The notes below the pieces were generated by a model. The model searched no databases. It saw only the letters and a list, made by a program, of their open reading frames with translations, and was not told the origin of the DNA. The position numbers and the translations under genes were made by a program. DNA of 41,976 nucleotides, from assembly GCA_902594675.1 (NCBI GenBank), contig CACJNE010000011.1, forward strand, positions 1 to 41,976, in the 5' to 3' direction. The DNA is from an uncultured Pelagibacteraceae bacterium. GTDB lineage: Bacteria > Pseudomonadota > Alphaproteobacteria > Pelagibacterales > Pelagibacteraceae. Below, in pieces: positions 6,893 through 16,875 of the stretch (positions within the stretch are counted from its first letter, which is position 1; each line of letters begins with the position of its first letter).

Positions 6893-9265
6893 ATGTTAGC
6901 TAATTTTTATCAAAAAAATATAATAGAGAAACCAAAGCTAATTTTCTCATTACTTATAATCATATTGATATTAGCCTTTTACAATTCAAAAGATTTTCGA
7001 TTAGACGCTAGTTCGGAGACATTATTATTAGAGAATGATCCAGATTTAAAATATTTGAATGAAATTAATGAACGATACGGAGCTAAAGAGTTTTTAGTAC
7101 TCACTTACTCACCAAAAAATAAAATGATTTCAGAAGAGTCAATTCAAAATCTTTTTGAACTTAAAAATGATTTACAGAATTTAAATTGGGTCCACAATGT
7201 AATTACTTTACTTGATATTCCTTTATTGGATGCAACTGATGATAGTTTAGTTGATCGAATTCAAAATTTTAAAACATTAAAAAGTGAAAATATAGATAAA
7301 GATAGAGGTTTCAAGGAAATATTAAATAGTCCTGTATTTAGAAATTTTGTTATTAGCGAAGATGGTAGAACAAGTGGGATAATTGTTTATATAAAACCAA
7401 ATAATGAGCAAATAAAAAATAAGTCAAAAAAAGATTTGGAAATACTTAAGGATAAAATAAAAAAACAGAGACACAAAAATATTTTAGAAATAAGAGAAGT
7501 CATAAAAAACTACAATCAAGATACCCAAATTTATCTTGGTGGTATCCCTATGATTGCGGACGATATGATGACCTTTATTAAAAATGATATTATTACTTTT
7601 GGATTAGGTGTATTAGCTTTTATTATTTTAACACTTTGGTACGTATTTAGAAAACTAATATGGATAATAATACCAATTAGTAGCTGTTTCTTTTCAGTTG
7701 TCTTAATGATTGGATTGTTAGGATTTGTTGGATGGAAAGTAACAGTAATCTCATCAAATTTTATTGCATTAATGTTAATTCTAACAATGGCAATGAATAT
7801 TCACATGAGCACTAGATATTTACAATTGAACAACCAATTTCCAGATAAAAATAAATTAGAAATTTTGATTTTAACCGCAAGAAAAATGATATGGCCGATC
7901 TTTTATACAGTGATAACAACAATTTGTGCTTTTATGTCATTAATTTTTAGTGGAATAAAACCAATTATAGATTTTGGTTGGATGATGACTTTTGGGTTAA
8001 TAACCTCTCTTGTAATTACATTCACACTTCTTCCTACCATTCTAAGTTTTGTAAAAACCTCAAATATAGCTTTATCTAAAGAGAAAGATTCAAAAATTAC
8101 AAATTATTTAGGAAATTTAGCAGTTAACCATAAAAATTATATTTTTGGGCTCACTGGTTTAATTATTTTTTTAAGTATTTTAGGAATATCTAAACTTGAA
8201 GTCGAAAATAGTTTCATTAACTACTTTAATAAAAAAACTGAAATATACCAGGGTATGAAATTAATAGATGAAAAACTTGGTGGAACAACTCCTTTAGAAG
8301 TTATTTTAAAATTTCCAGATGAAAAAGATGAAGTAAAGGATAGTGAGGATGATTGGGGTGATGAGGACAAAAATGATGAAAAATATTGGTTTACAAAAGA
8401 TAAAATTGATAAAATAACCAGGGTTCATAATTATCTTGATAGCATTGAAGCTGTTGGAAAAGTTTTATCATTTTCCTCAATAATTGAAGTTGCAACAAAA
8501 TTGAATAACAACAAACCACTTGGAACTTTGGAGATGGGCGTTCTATACACTAAAATACCTGATACTATAAAAAAGGAGATTATTGATCCATATATCTCTA
8601 TTAAAGACTCTGAGGCAAGAATTAGCCTAAGAATAAAAGACTCTCTGGATGGACTAAGAAGAAATGAACTAATTAACAAAATTTATTTTGATTTAGAAAA
8701 TGAATTAGGTATTAAAAAAGATGAATTTAAACTTGGAGGAGTTCTAATATTATTTAATAATTTACTTCAAAGTTTATTTAAATCTCAAATATTAACTCTA
8801 GGTTTTGTAATGATTGGTATTATAATTATGTTTTTAATTCTTTTTAAAAATATAAAAATTTCATTTATAGGTGTGATACCAAATTTTATAGCTGCTTTTT
8901 TTATTCTAGGAATTATTGGATTAGCTGAAATACCTCTTGATATGATGACTATAACAATTGCAGCAATCACAATTGGAATAGCGGTAGATAATAGCATTCA
9001 TTATATATATAGATTTAAAGAAGAATTAAATATTTTAAAAGATTACAATAAAACTATAAAATATTGTCATTCAACGGTTGGAATAGCTATACTCAATACA
9101 TCTATAACAATCGTATTTGGTTTTTCTATACTAATTTTATCTAACTTTGTTCCAACAATTTATTTTGGTATCTTCACTGGAATTGCAATGATGCTAGCTA
9201 TGATATCTGTTTTAACATTATTACCATCACTTCTTCTAGCATTTAAACCTTTTAAAATAAAATAA
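6893..9265 (+). CDS. RND-superfamily (MMPL-type) exporter permease
   Basis: This is a 790-aa inner-membrane protein with the RND duplicated plan. TM1 lies at about residues 15-30, followed by a periplasmic domain to about 230 and five to six TMs to about 390; a second single TM, second periplasmic domain and second TM block complete it. The segment GIAVDNSIHYIYRFKEE near the C-terminal half and the mirrored MNIHMSTRY segment are typical of MMPL/SSD-like RND proteins. These usually export lipids or hydrophobic molecules by proton motive force, but the substrate here is unknown. An acidic stretch of Asp/Glu at about residues 478-503 lies in the second periplasmic domain and looks like an insert. 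It lies 25 bp after dnaB, and cvpA follows immediately. The start ATG sits in the loop of a 6-bp inverted repeat (6881-6901). Confidence 0.85.
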   Translation: MLANFYQKNIIEKPKLIFSLLIIILILAFYNSKDFRLDASSETLLLENDPDLKYLNEINERYGAKEFLVLTYSPKNKMISEESIQNLFELKNDLQNLNWVHNVITLLDIPLLDATDDSLVDRIQNFKTLKSENIDKDRGFKEILNSPVFRNFVISEDGRTSGIIVYIKPNNEQIKNKSKKDLEILKDKIKKQRHKNILEIREVIKNYNQDTQIYLGGIPMIADDMMTFIKNDIITFGLGVLAFIILTLWYVFRKLIWIIIPISSCFFSVVLMIGLLGFVGWKVTVISSNFIALMLILTMAMNIHMSTRYLQLNNQFPDKNKLEILILTARKMIWPIFYTVITTICAFMSLIFSGIKPIIDFGWMMTFGLITSLVITFTLLPTILSFVKTSNIALSKEKDSKITNYLGNLAVNHKNYIFGLTGLIIFLSILGISKLEVENSFINYFNKKTEIYQGMKLIDEKLGGTTPLEVILKFPDEKDEVKDSEDDWGDEDKNDEKYWFTKDKIDKITRVHNYLDSIEAVGKVLSFSSIIEVATKLNNNKPLGTLEMGVLYTKIPDTIKKEIIDPYISIKDSEARISLRIKDSLDGLRRNELINKIYFDLENELGIKKDEFKLGGVLILFNNLLQSLFKSQILTLGFVMIGIIIMFLILFKNIKISFIGVIPNFIAAFFILGIIGLAEIPLDMMTITIAAITIGIAVDNSIHYIYRFKEELNILKDYNKTIKYCHSTVGIAILNTSITIVFGFSILILSNFVPTIYFGIFTGIAMMLAMISVLTLLPSLLLAFKPFKIK

Positions 9266-9811
9266 GTGGTTGAAATTTTTAAAGATATATTCAATGATTT
9301 ATATACATTTGATATTGTCTATTTAATTTTTACTATTCTCTCATTAATAAAATGTTCAAAAAAAGGTTTTGTGTTGAGTATTTTATCTGCCTCTAAGTGG
9401 CTTTTGGCTTATGTAATTACTCTTTTCTTATTTCCAAAAGCAAAACCATATTTAAAAAATATCATTGATAGTGAATATGTTCTTGATCTAGTTGTTGGCA
9501 TAGGATTATATGTAATAATTATTTTCTTAATTTTATTAATTAACAAAGGAATAAGTAGAGCAATCACATACTCTGTTCTTGGTAATTTAGATAGAATCTT
9601 TGGTTTCTTTTTTGGCTTTATAAGAGCTTACATAATTGTAGTATGTATTTATACAACCATAAATATAGTCTATAATCAAAAAAAATGGCCAATTAACTTA
9701 GATGATGCTTTTACATATGCATGGGTTGAAAAAGGCAGTAACTATCTTATAAAAGAATTTCCAGATAAAAAAGATTATGAAGAAACTAAAGAAAAAGTTC
9801 AAGATATATGA
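9266..9811 (+). CDS. cvpA: CvpA family membrane protein
   Basis: A 181-aa protein with about four hydrophobic segments. It has the CvpA/colicin V production layout: an N-terminal DIVYLIFTILSLIKCSKKGFVLSI strand-helix matching the family DxxxxxxxxxxxxxxGxxxG pattern, and GNLDRIFGFFFGFIRAYIIV matching the conserved LDRxxGxxxGxxRG segment. The role is an inner-membrane protein linked to envelope integrity and, by name, colicin V secretion; the exact function is unsettled. The start is a GTG directly after the upstream stop. The position just before purF is the classic cvpA-purF pairing, and the 35-bp overlap with purF supports co-translation. Confidence 0.85.
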   Translation: MVEIFKDIFNDLYTFDIVYLIFTILSLIKCSKKGFVLSILSASKWLLAYVITLFLFPKAKPYLKNIIDSEYVLDLVVGIGLYVIIIFLILLINKGISRAITYSVLGNLDRIFGFFFGFIRAYIIVVCIYTTINIVYNQKKWPINLDDAFTYAWVEKGSNYLIKEFPDKKDYEETKEKVQDI

Positions 9812-11246
9812 TCCTAAAATTAAAGAAGAGTGTGCAGTTTTTGGTATAAGTGACTCTAATGATGCATCTACTTTAACTGCTTTAGGTCTTCATGCTCTTC
9901 AACATAGAGGTCAAGAGGGTTGTGGTATTGTTTCATATGATGGTGAAAAATATCACTCTGAAAAAAGATTTGGTTTAGTTGGAGATAACTTTAATGATGA
10001 AAAAGTAATAAAAAAACTTCCTGGAAAATATGCAATAGGTCATAATCGTTACTCAACAACCGGTGGAACTGCTTTGAGAAATGTTCAGCCTTTTTTTGCT
10101 GATACTAATGCAGGTGGTATAGGAGTTGCACATAACGGTAATCTTACAAATGCAATTACATTAAGAAATAAGTTAGTTCAAGAAGGAGCCATTTTTTATA
10201 CAACGTCTGATACGGAAACCATTGTTCAACTAATAGCTAAATCAAAAAGAGTCAAAACTATAGATAAAATTATAGACGCTATATTTCAAATTCAAGGCGG
10301 CTATGCACTTGTAATGATGACAAGAAATACACTTATTGGTGTAAGAGATCCATATGGAATAAGGCCATTGGTAATTGGCAAGCTAAAAAATTCCTATGTT
10401 CTTGCATCTGAAACATGTGCTTTTGACATAATTGGAGCTAAATTTGTTAGAGAGGTAGAGAATGGTGAAATTGTTTATATTGAAAATGGTGAATTGAAAA
10501 GTGTAAAACCATTTCCTCCAAAAAAAATTAGACCATGCGTTTTTGAATATATTTATTTTTCAAGACCAGATAGTATTTTAAATGGTAAAACTGCTTATGA
10601 ATATAGAAAAAATTTTGGTGCGCAATTAGCGAAAGAAGATAATATTAAAGCAGATTTAGTTGTGCCAGTTCCAGACTCAGGAAATGCTGCAGCATTAGGA
10701 TATGCTGAACAAAAAGGACTAAAATTTGATTTAGGCTTGATTAGAAACCATTATGTAGGGAGAACTTTTATTGAGCCTTCACAACAAATCAGAAGCCTTG
10801 GAGTTAAATTGAAATTAAATCCAAACGTCTCTGTAATTAAAAATAAAAAGATAATTTTGGTTGATGACTCTCTTGTTAGAGGAACAACATCATCAAAAAT
10901 AGTTAAAATGCTTTATGACGCTGGAGCAAACGAAGTACATGTTAGAATAGCAAGTCCAGAAATAAAGTTTCCTGATTTTTACGGTGTGGATACACCTACT
11001 AAAAAGGAACTCATGGCTGCGAATAAATCTACAGATGAAATTTGTGAATTTATTAAGGCAAAATCTCTTAAATTTTTAAGTTTAAACGGCTTATATTTAG
11101 GAATGGGTTTTGATAAAAGAAATAATAACTACCCACAGTTGACAGATCACCACTTTACAGGTGAATATCCTGTAAAAATAATTGACGAACTTGGTGAAGA
11201 TAAAGTGACGCAACTTTCATTACTGAGTACTGCCTCTAATAATTAA
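9777..11246 (+). CDS. purF: amidophosphoribosyltransferase
   Basis: PurF makes 5-phosphoribosylamine from PRPP and glutamine, the first committed step of purine synthesis. It is 489 aa. The N-terminal glutaminase domain has its nucleophile at Cys19, in ECAVFG, exposed after removal of an 18-residue propeptide. HNRYSTTG and GVAHNGNLTNA are the other glutaminase motifs. The C-terminal phosphoribosyltransferase domain shows the PRPP loop KKIILVDDSLVRGTTSSK. No in-frame start lies between the ATG at 9777 and Cys19 other than unlikely ATT codons, so the 35-bp overlap with cvpA is probably genuine. Confidence 0.96.
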   Translation: MKKLKKKFKIYDPKIKEECAVFGISDSNDASTLTALGLHALQHRGQEGCGIVSYDGEKYHSEKRFGLVGDNFNDEKVIKKLPGKYAIGHNRYSTTGGTALRNVQPFFADTNAGGIGVAHNGNLTNAITLRNKLVQEGAIFYTTSDTETIVQLIAKSKRVKTIDKIIDAIFQIQGGYALVMMTRNTLIGVRDPYGIRPLVIGKLKNSYVLASETCAFDIIGAKFVREVENGEIVYIENGELKSVKPFPPKKIRPCVFEYIYFSRPDSILNGKTAYEYRKNFGAQLAKEDNIKADLVVPVPDSGNAAALGYAEQKGLKFDLGLIRNHYVGRTFIEPSQQIRSLGVKLKLNPNVSVIKNKKIILVDDSLVRGTTSSKIVKMLYDAGANEVHVRIASPEIKFPDFYGVDTPTKKELMAANKSTDEICEFIKAKSLKFLSLNGLYLGMGFDKRNNNYPQLTDHHFTGEYPVKIIDELGEDKVTQLSLLSTASNN

Positions 11247-11247
11247 T

Positions 11248-11805
11248 ATGAAAAAAGTAAGTTTTACTGAAATGAAAAATGGTACAAAAGATGACTATCA
11301 GCTTTTAGAAAAGTTAGAAAGTCAGTATGAGAGAAAAACTGCGGATAGAGTTTTAAAGTATTTAGCATCACAAACAACTACACTTGAGGGTTACCAAGTA
11401 ACTAGACTTGAGCATGCTTTGCAAGCAGCAACAAGGGCATATAAAAATGGAGAAAATGAGGAAATGGTAGTAGCTACTTTATTGCATGATCTTGGAGATG
11501 AGTTGGCTCCAATGAATCATTCTCAATATGCAGCTTCAGTAATTAAACCATATGTCTCAAAAAAAACTTACTGGATTATTTTGCACCATGGTTTATTTCA
11601 AACTTATTATTCTGCTGAACATCTAGGTGGAGATAAAAATGCTAGAGAAAAATATAAAGATTCAGAATATTATCAAGCAACAATAGATTTTTGTGAAAAT
11701 TATGACCAAGCTTCATTTGATCCAAATTATAAGTCAATGACTTTAAAAGATTTTGAGCCAATGGTTAGAAATATTTTTGCGAGAAAACCTTTCTATCATC
11801 ACTAA
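11248..11805 (+). CDS. HD-domain metalloprotein resembling PhnZ-type oxygenases
   Basis: A 185-aa single-domain protein with the metal ligands of an HD fold: H56, H80-D81, H91, H113/H114 and a late Asp at 153 or 158. The spacing H56 to H80 (24 residues) and the run [11 protein letters not shown] before it resemble the PhnZ/TmpB/MIOX-like diiron HD oxygenases more than generic nucleotidases. From memory, PhnZ places a Glu seven residues before its first His ligand; here that place is Tyr49, so substrate chemistry may differ. It starts 1 bp after purF, with the next gene beginning 1 bp after its stop. A phosphohydrolase on a small substrate is the main alternative. The specific substrate is unknown. 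Confidence 0.65.
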   Translation: MKKVSFTEMKNGTKDDYQLLEKLESQYERKTADRVLKYLASQTTTLEGYQVTRLEHALQAATRAYKNGENEEMVVATLLHDLGDELAPMNHSQYAASVIKPYVSKKTYWIILHHGLFQTYYSAEHLGGDKNAREKYKDSEYYQATIDFCENYDQASFDPNYKSMTLKDFEPMVRNIFARKPFYHH

Positions 11806-11806
11806 A

Positions 11807-13747
11807 TTGTCTAATATTTTAAAAAACGAGAAAAGCCCTTACCTTCAACAACATAAAGATAATCCTGTTGATTGGTTTCCATGGAATAAAGAAACTCTAG
11901 AAAAAGCAAAAAAAGAAAAAAAGCCAATATTTTTAAGCGTTGGATACGCTAGCTGTCATTGGTGCCATGTTATGGCACATGAAAGTTTTGAAAATGAGGA
12001 AACTGCCAAACTTATGAATGAAAAATTTATAAATATTAAAGTTGATAGAGAAGAAAGGCCAGACTTAGATTATGTTTTTCAAAAAAGTTTATCAATATTA
12101 ACTGGTGCTCAGGGAGGATGGCCATTATCAATGTTTTTAGACGAAAATGGTGTGCCTTTTACAGGTGGAACATATTTCCCACCAAAAGAAATTCAAGGAA
12201 GACCAGACTTTAAAAAAGTCTTAAATAATGTTCACAATGTTTACAAAGATAATAGAGAAAAAATCTTAGCTCAAGCCCCTCAAGTAAAAGATATTTTTTC
12301 AAAAATTAATCAAAGATCTGCAGTTTTAAACCAACCTCTGGAGCCATTTGTTGAAAAAATTATCAATTATTTAGATGAAAGTTACGGCAGCTTTAAAGGA
12401 GCTCCAAAGTTTCCACAGTTTTATTTATTTGATGCAATGTTTTATTTTTATTTAAAAACTAAAAATATTAATTATTTTAAACCTGTTGAAACTTTGCTCA
12501 CCAACCTTTGCTCAAAAGGAATTTATGATCATCTTGATGGGGGAATTTCAAGGTATGCTGTAGATGAAAAATGGATAATTCCTCATTTCGAGAAAATGCT
12601 CTATGATAATATTCAGTTTATAGATCTTTTGACTAAATTTTATCAAAATACAAAAAATAATTATTTTAAAGATAAACTTTTGCAAACCATTCATTATTTT
12701 AATAATGATTTTAAAAACAATGAAAAATTATATGGTTCAGCATATGATGCTGACAGCGAGGGTGTTGAAGGAAAATATTATGTTTGGTCATATGAAGAAT
12801 TAAAAAATCTTTTAAAAGGAGATATTAAATTACTAGAAAATAAGTACGAAATTTCGGAGAGTGGTAATTTTGAAGGTAATAACATTTTGGTGGAAAAAAA
12901 TTTAATACCTGACGTAGATAAAAATAACCTAGACCAAATAAAAAATAAATTACTTAATATTAGAAAAAAAAGAGTAAAACCGTTTTTTGATGATAAATCT
13001 CAAACTGATTTAAATGCATATATGCTCCAAGTTCTTCTCAAAACTTCAGTACATTTAGATGATGAAGATTTAAAAAATAACACGATACAAACAATTGAAA
13101 TATTAAATACAAAATTGCATAAAAAAATTATTCATTGTTATGAAAATAAAGAAATAGAAACTTTTCTTGAAGACTATGTATATTATGCTTTACTCATGAT
13201 AACGCTATATGAAGTTAATGCTGACAAAAAAGCTTTGGAAAAATCAATAAGAATAATGAATGATACTTGGGAATTATTCTTTAATAAAGAAACACAGCTA
13301 TTCCAGAAAAATATTATCAAAGATAATGATCTGTTTGCAAGTCCACTAGACCTAAACGATAACAATATACCAAATGGTAATAGTGTTTATCTACTAATTT
13401 CAAATAAATTATATTCAATTACAAATGATAAAATATGGTCTGAAAGAAATGAGGTTCTTAAAAAATCATTTCATCAGGTTTTAAACTCTTATTATTCACA
13501 AATGTTTAGCTTTATTAAAACCCTAGATATTTGTGATAATAGCTTATCATTCACATTCAGTGGAACATCCAAGTCTATTAAGGAAATACAGCTTTATTTA
13601 CAAAAAGAATATCTAGGAGTCGCAACATTTGTTTACCAATTAAATAATGATACAAAACCTAGTGTTATTGTATGTAAAAATCAAACTTGTTCTAACAAAT
13701 TAACTAACATAAACGACGCTGTTGAATATCTAAGTAAGAGTTATTAA
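11807..13747 (+). CDS. thioredoxin-domain protein, SPATA20/YyaL (DUF255) family
   Basis: The protein is 646 aa from this TTG start. The N-terminal DUF255 thioredoxin-like domain begins with the family hallmark [19 protein letters not shown], has a CHWC redox motif at C50/C53, and continues into [13 protein letters not shown] and GGWPLSMFL. The rest resembles an (alpha/alpha)6 barrel glycosidase-like fold, with [24 protein letters not shown] and [17 protein letters not shown] as conserved stretches. Function is not established for this family; a redox or cellobiose-epimerase-like role has been suggested from fold only. An upstream in-frame ATG at 11753 would overlap the HD gene by 53 bp and add 18 residues foreign to the family, so the TTG one base after the previous stop is preferred. 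Confidence 0.85.
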   Translation: MSNILKNEKSPYLQQHKDNPVDWFPWNKETLEKAKKEKKPIFLSVGYASCHWCHVMAHESFENEETAKLMNEKFINIKVDREERPDLDYVFQKSLSILTGAQGGWPLSMFLDENGVPFTGGTYFPPKEIQGRPDFKKVLNNVHNVYKDNREKILAQAPQVKDIFSKINQRSAVLNQPLEPFVEKIINYLDESYGSFKGAPKFPQFYLFDAMFYFYLKTKNINYFKPVETLLTNLCSKGIYDHLDGGISRYAVDEKWIIPHFEKMLYDNIQFIDLLTKFYQNTKNNYFKDKLLQTIHYFNNDFKNNEKLYGSAYDADSEGVEGKYYVWSYEELKNLLKGDIKLLENKYEISESGNFEGNNILVEKNLIPDVDKNNLDQIKNKLLNIRKKRVKPFFDDKSQTDLNAYMLQVLLKTSVHLDDEDLKNNTIQTIEILNTKLHKKIIHCYENKEIETFLEDYVYYALLMITLYEVNADKKALEKSIRIMNDTWELFFNKETQLFQKNIIKDNDLFASPLDLNDNNIPNGNSVYLLISNKLYSITNDKIWSERNEVLKKSFHQVLNSYYSQMFSFIKTLDICDNSLSFTFSGTSKSIKEIQLYLQKEYLGVATFVYQLNNDTKPSVIVCKNQTCSNKLTNINDAVEYLSKSY

Positions 13748-13756
13748 ATCATTAAT

Positions 13757-15046
13757 ATGAATAAAGATAATATAATAGATCATTTTAAATCTGGAATTAA
13801 GGAGTCTATAAATTCCAAAATAGGCGTTGAGCACGAAAAATTCCTTTTCTATAAGATGAATAATAAAAGAATTAATTATTCTACAATTAAAGATATTTTC
13901 AAAATTTTATATGAATTTGGTTGGAAACCATCCTATGAAGGTGAGAATGTTATAGCATTAATTAAAGATAATAAGAGTATAACTTTAGAACCAGGTAATC
14001 AAATTGAGCTTGCAGGTGCTCAATTAAATAATATTCATGAAGTTTGCTCTGAAGCTAATAATTATTTGTTTGAACTTAAACAAGTTGTTGAAAAATTAGA
14101 TTTAAAAATAGTAAGCTCTGGATTTGATCCAATATCTAAGTTGTCTGAAATTCCAAATAATCCTAAAAAAAGATATGAAGTAATGACAAAGGATATGCCT
14201 AAAGGCGGACCTCTCAGTTTAGATATGATGTATAGAACATCTGGGACACAGCTAAATCTAGACTACACGTCTGAAAATGATTTCATAAAAAAGTTTAAAT
14301 TAGCAAATAGTTTAGTTCCGTTAAGTATCGCACTTTTTGCTAACTCATCAATAGTTGAAAAGAAAGATAGTAAATACTTATCATATCGATCAAAAGTATG
14401 GCAAGAAACATCAAGGGGTGGTCTTCCAGAAATTTTTTTAGAAAATGTTGATTTTGAAAAATATGCTGAATTTGTAATGGATTATCCAATACTGTTTATA
14501 AAAAAAAATGATAAATATTTATCTGGTAAAAATTATAAATTTTCTGATTATATGAATGGTAATATTCAAGAAATAAATAAATCTTTACCAAGTATTGATG
14601 ATCTTGGATTACATTTAAGTACTATATTTACAGAGAACAGATTAAAACAATATATCGAATTAAGATCCATGGATACTTGTGGTTGGGACTGTATCTGTGC
14701 TGGCCCTGCTTTTTTTACTGGTCTTTTATACGGTAATTTAGACGAAGCATTAGAGTTTATTTCAAAATGGGAAAAGAAAGATTTATTGAATGCGTATAAA
14801 GATGCACCAATGAAAGGACTTGATACAAATCTAATGGGTAAAGATATGATTTATTGGATCTCTAGCTTGTTAAAAATTGCTGAAAAAGGTTTAGAAAAGA
14901 GAGATTTTATTGGAAAAAGCGGTACAAACGAAACTAAATACCTGGAACATCTAAATAATATTATCAATAATAAAGAAACAGTGGCCAGTCATGTTATAAA
15001 TAAATTCTCTAAATTTCAAAATTTAGAAGATTTATATGACAAATAA
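13757..15046 (+). CDS. gshA: glutamate-cysteine ligase, plant/alphaproteobacterial type
   Basis: GshA joins glutamate and cysteine with ATP, the first and limiting step of glutathione synthesis. It is 429 aa, of the GCS2 family found in plants and alphaproteobacteria. Seen: GVEHEKFLF near the N-terminus (the ATP/metal EHE motif), ITLEPGNQIELAGAQL matching the family SLEPGGQxELSG, PKGGPLSLDMMYRTSGTQLNLDY, and the late YIELRSMDTCGWD segment with the family R-x-A/S-D substrate-binding residues. It overlaps gshB by 11 bp, and the DMT permease overlaps gshB in turn. Confidence 0.9.
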   Translation: MNKDNIIDHFKSGIKESINSKIGVEHEKFLFYKMNNKRINYSTIKDIFKILYEFGWKPSYEGENVIALIKDNKSITLEPGNQIELAGAQLNNIHEVCSEANNYLFELKQVVEKLDLKIVSSGFDPISKLSEIPNNPKKRYEVMTKDMPKGGPLSLDMMYRTSGTQLNLDYTSENDFIKKFKLANSLVPLSIALFANSSIVEKKDSKYLSYRSKVWQETSRGGLPEIFLENVDFEKYAEFVMDYPILFIKKNDKYLSGKNYKFSDYMNGNIQEINKSLPSIDDLGLHLSTIFTENRLKQYIELRSMDTCGWDCICAGPAFFTGLLYGNLDEALEFISKWEKKDLLNAYKDAPMKGLDTNLMGKDMIYWISSLLKIAEKGLEKRDFIGKSGTNETKYLEHLNNIINNKETVASHVINKFSKFQNLEDLYDK

Positions 15047-15962
15047 AATAATAGGCATACAAGGTGATAAATTAGATAAAATTAATATATCTTCTGATAC
15101 ATCAATATTTTTAGCTCATGAAGCTCAAAAACTAGGATATAAAATATTTTATTATACTCCTTCAAACTTATCCATTATCAAAAATAAAACATATGCAAAT
15201 GGAGTGTTTGTAAAATTAAATTATGAAAGTAAAAAATTTTATAAAATTTATAAAAAACAAAAAATTGACATCGAAAATCTTAAATTTATTTTAATTAGAC
15301 AAGATCCACCTTTCAACTCAGAATATTTAATTACTACTCTTATTTTGGATGATCTAAAAAAAACAAGGGTGATAAATAACCCAATGGCTATTAGAAACGT
15401 ATCTGAAAAATTATATTCGAAAAAATTTACAAAATATATGCCAGATACAATATTTTCAAATAATATTGATGAAATTAGAAAATTTTTTAATAAAAATAAA
15501 AATATGATTATGAAGCCCATTAATGGATATGGTGGGAATCAAATTCATCTAATTAAGAATAAGTTTAATAAAAAATTAATTACAAACTTTCTAAAAAAAA
15601 ATGGACATTCTATGTTTCAAAAGTTTTTAAAAAATATATCTAAAGGAGATAAAAGAGTTTTTATAATAAATGGCAAAGTATGTGGTGCAATTTCAAGAGT
15701 TCCTAAGAAAGGCTCATATTTAAGCAATATGAGCAAAGGTGCTGTACCAAAACTTACTAGCCTTACTAAAAAAGAAATTAGGATTTCAAAAATTATTGGT
15801 AAAAGATTAAATAAAGATAATATTTATTTTGCTGGGATAGACTTTATAGATCAGCAGTTAAATGGAGATATTAATGTTACCTCCCCTACTGGATTAAAAA
15901 CATACTACGATCTATCTAAAATAAATCTTGCTAAGACATTTTGGAAAGGTTTAAAAGCTTGA
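15036..15962 (+). CDS. gshB: glutathione synthetase
   Basis: GshB adds glycine to gamma-glutamylcysteine with ATP. It is 308 aa, close to the usual 315. Seen: the N-terminal substrate-domain motif LIRQDPPFNSEYL, NNPMAIRNVSEKLYS, the ATP-grasp MKPINGYGGNQIHLI, GDKRVFIINGKVCGAISRVP, and the C-terminal FAGIDFIDQQLNGDINVTSPTG. The family INVTSPTG signature is intact. Sequence around the ATP-grasp is unusually lysine-rich but no key segment is missing. Overlap on both sides points to a gshA-gshB-DMT operon. Confidence 0.93.
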   Translation: MTNKIIGIQGDKLDKINISSDTSIFLAHEAQKLGYKIFYYTPSNLSIIKNKTYANGVFVKLNYESKKFYKIYKKQKIDIENLKFILIRQDPPFNSEYLITTLILDDLKKTRVINNPMAIRNVSEKLYSKKFTKYMPDTIFSNNIDEIRKFFNKNKNMIMKPINGYGGNQIHLIKNKFNKKLITNFLKKNGHSMFQKFLKNISKGDKRVFIINGKVCGAISRVPKKGSYLSNMSKGAVPKLTSLTKKEIRISKIIGKRLNKDNIYFAGIDFIDQQLNGDINVTSPTGLKTYYDLSKINLAKTFWKGLKA

Positions 15963-16834
15963 ATAAATTATCTGATCAAAAAAAAGGATCATTGCTAGCT
16001 TTCGTGGCTGTAATGTTTATAACACCTGACTCACTTTTAATTAGACTTTCTAACATTGAAACTTGGGGAATGCTTTTTTATAGAGGTATAATCCCTTTTT
16101 TTCTAGTTTTTATTGGATTGTTATTATTTTATAGAAAAAATTTCATAAACGCATTTTTCAAAGTAGGCACTGTTGGCATATTTTATGCTATCAGCTTTTC
16201 AATATGTAATATTACCTTCATAATATCTATTCAAAATACAAATGTAGCCAATACTTTGATCATGATTGCGTTAGCGCCAATGATATCTGCAATTTTAGGT
16301 GCTATTTTTTTAAAAGAGATACCTAGTGAAGGAACCTGGATAGCTATTTTTATAACATTTTTTGCTGTTTTATTCATATTCTATGACTCTATTAAAATAG
16401 GAAATCTCTTTGGAAATATTATGGGATTTGTTACCGCTGCAGGATTAGCAGTCAACGCTGTGCTGATAAGATATGCTAAAGACAGAGATCTTTTGCCATC
16501 TGCTGTCATGGGAAAATTAGGAGTTGCTGTTTTTGCCTTCTTTTTTGTAGAAAATTTCAATTTAATCGGATCTGATCAGATTTATATACCTTTGATGTGC
16601 ATAATTTGTGTAGCTCTTCCATTTGTTTTGGTAACAATTGCACCTAGGTTTATTCCTGCTGAGGAAGTGAATTTGTTTTTCTTACTTGAAACTATAATTG
16701 GCCCAATTTGGGTTTGGTTGGTTATAAAAGAGCAACCAACTTTAGAGACCATAATTGGGGGAATTATAATTATAACAACTATAGCCATCCACTCTTTTTT
16801 AAAACTTAGAGAACCTCAAAAAATTAATAATTAA
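15959..16834 (+). CDS. EamA/DMT-superfamily permease
   Basis: This is a 291-aa, ten-helix drug/metabolite transporter made of two EamA repeats, with the typical GMLFYRGIIPFFLV after TM1, NVANTLIMIALAPMISAILG in TM3-4, and a second repeat ending ETIIGPIWVWLVIKEQPTLETIIGGIIII. The substrate cannot be read from sequence. I chose the TTG at 15959, which overlaps the gshB stop as TTGA; a TTG at 15941 would add six residues. Its coupling to gshA-gshB makes a thiol, glutathione-derived peptide or amino acid a reasonable guess only. Confidence 0.85.
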   Translation: MNKLSDQKKGSLLAFVAVMFITPDSLLIRLSNIETWGMLFYRGIIPFFLVFIGLLLFYRKNFINAFFKVGTVGIFYAISFSICNITFIISIQNTNVANTLIMIALAPMISAILGAIFLKEIPSEGTWIAIFITFFAVLFIFYDSIKIGNLFGNIMGFVTAAGLAVNAVLIRYAKDRDLLPSAVMGKLGVAVFAFFFVENFNLIGSDQIYIPLMCIICVALPFVLVTIAPRFIPAEEVNLFFLLETIIGPIWVWLVIKEQPTLETIIGGIIIITTIAIHSFLKLREPQKINN

Positions 16835-16875
16835 TTTCTTGATTTAATATTAAATCATCCATAGATAGCGAAATT

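Noticed and set aside
11753..11806. ATG at 11753 as the start of the SPATA20-like gene
   Set aside because: It overlaps the HD gene by 53 bp and adds 18 residues with no family likeness; the TTG at 11807 gives the family N-terminus.
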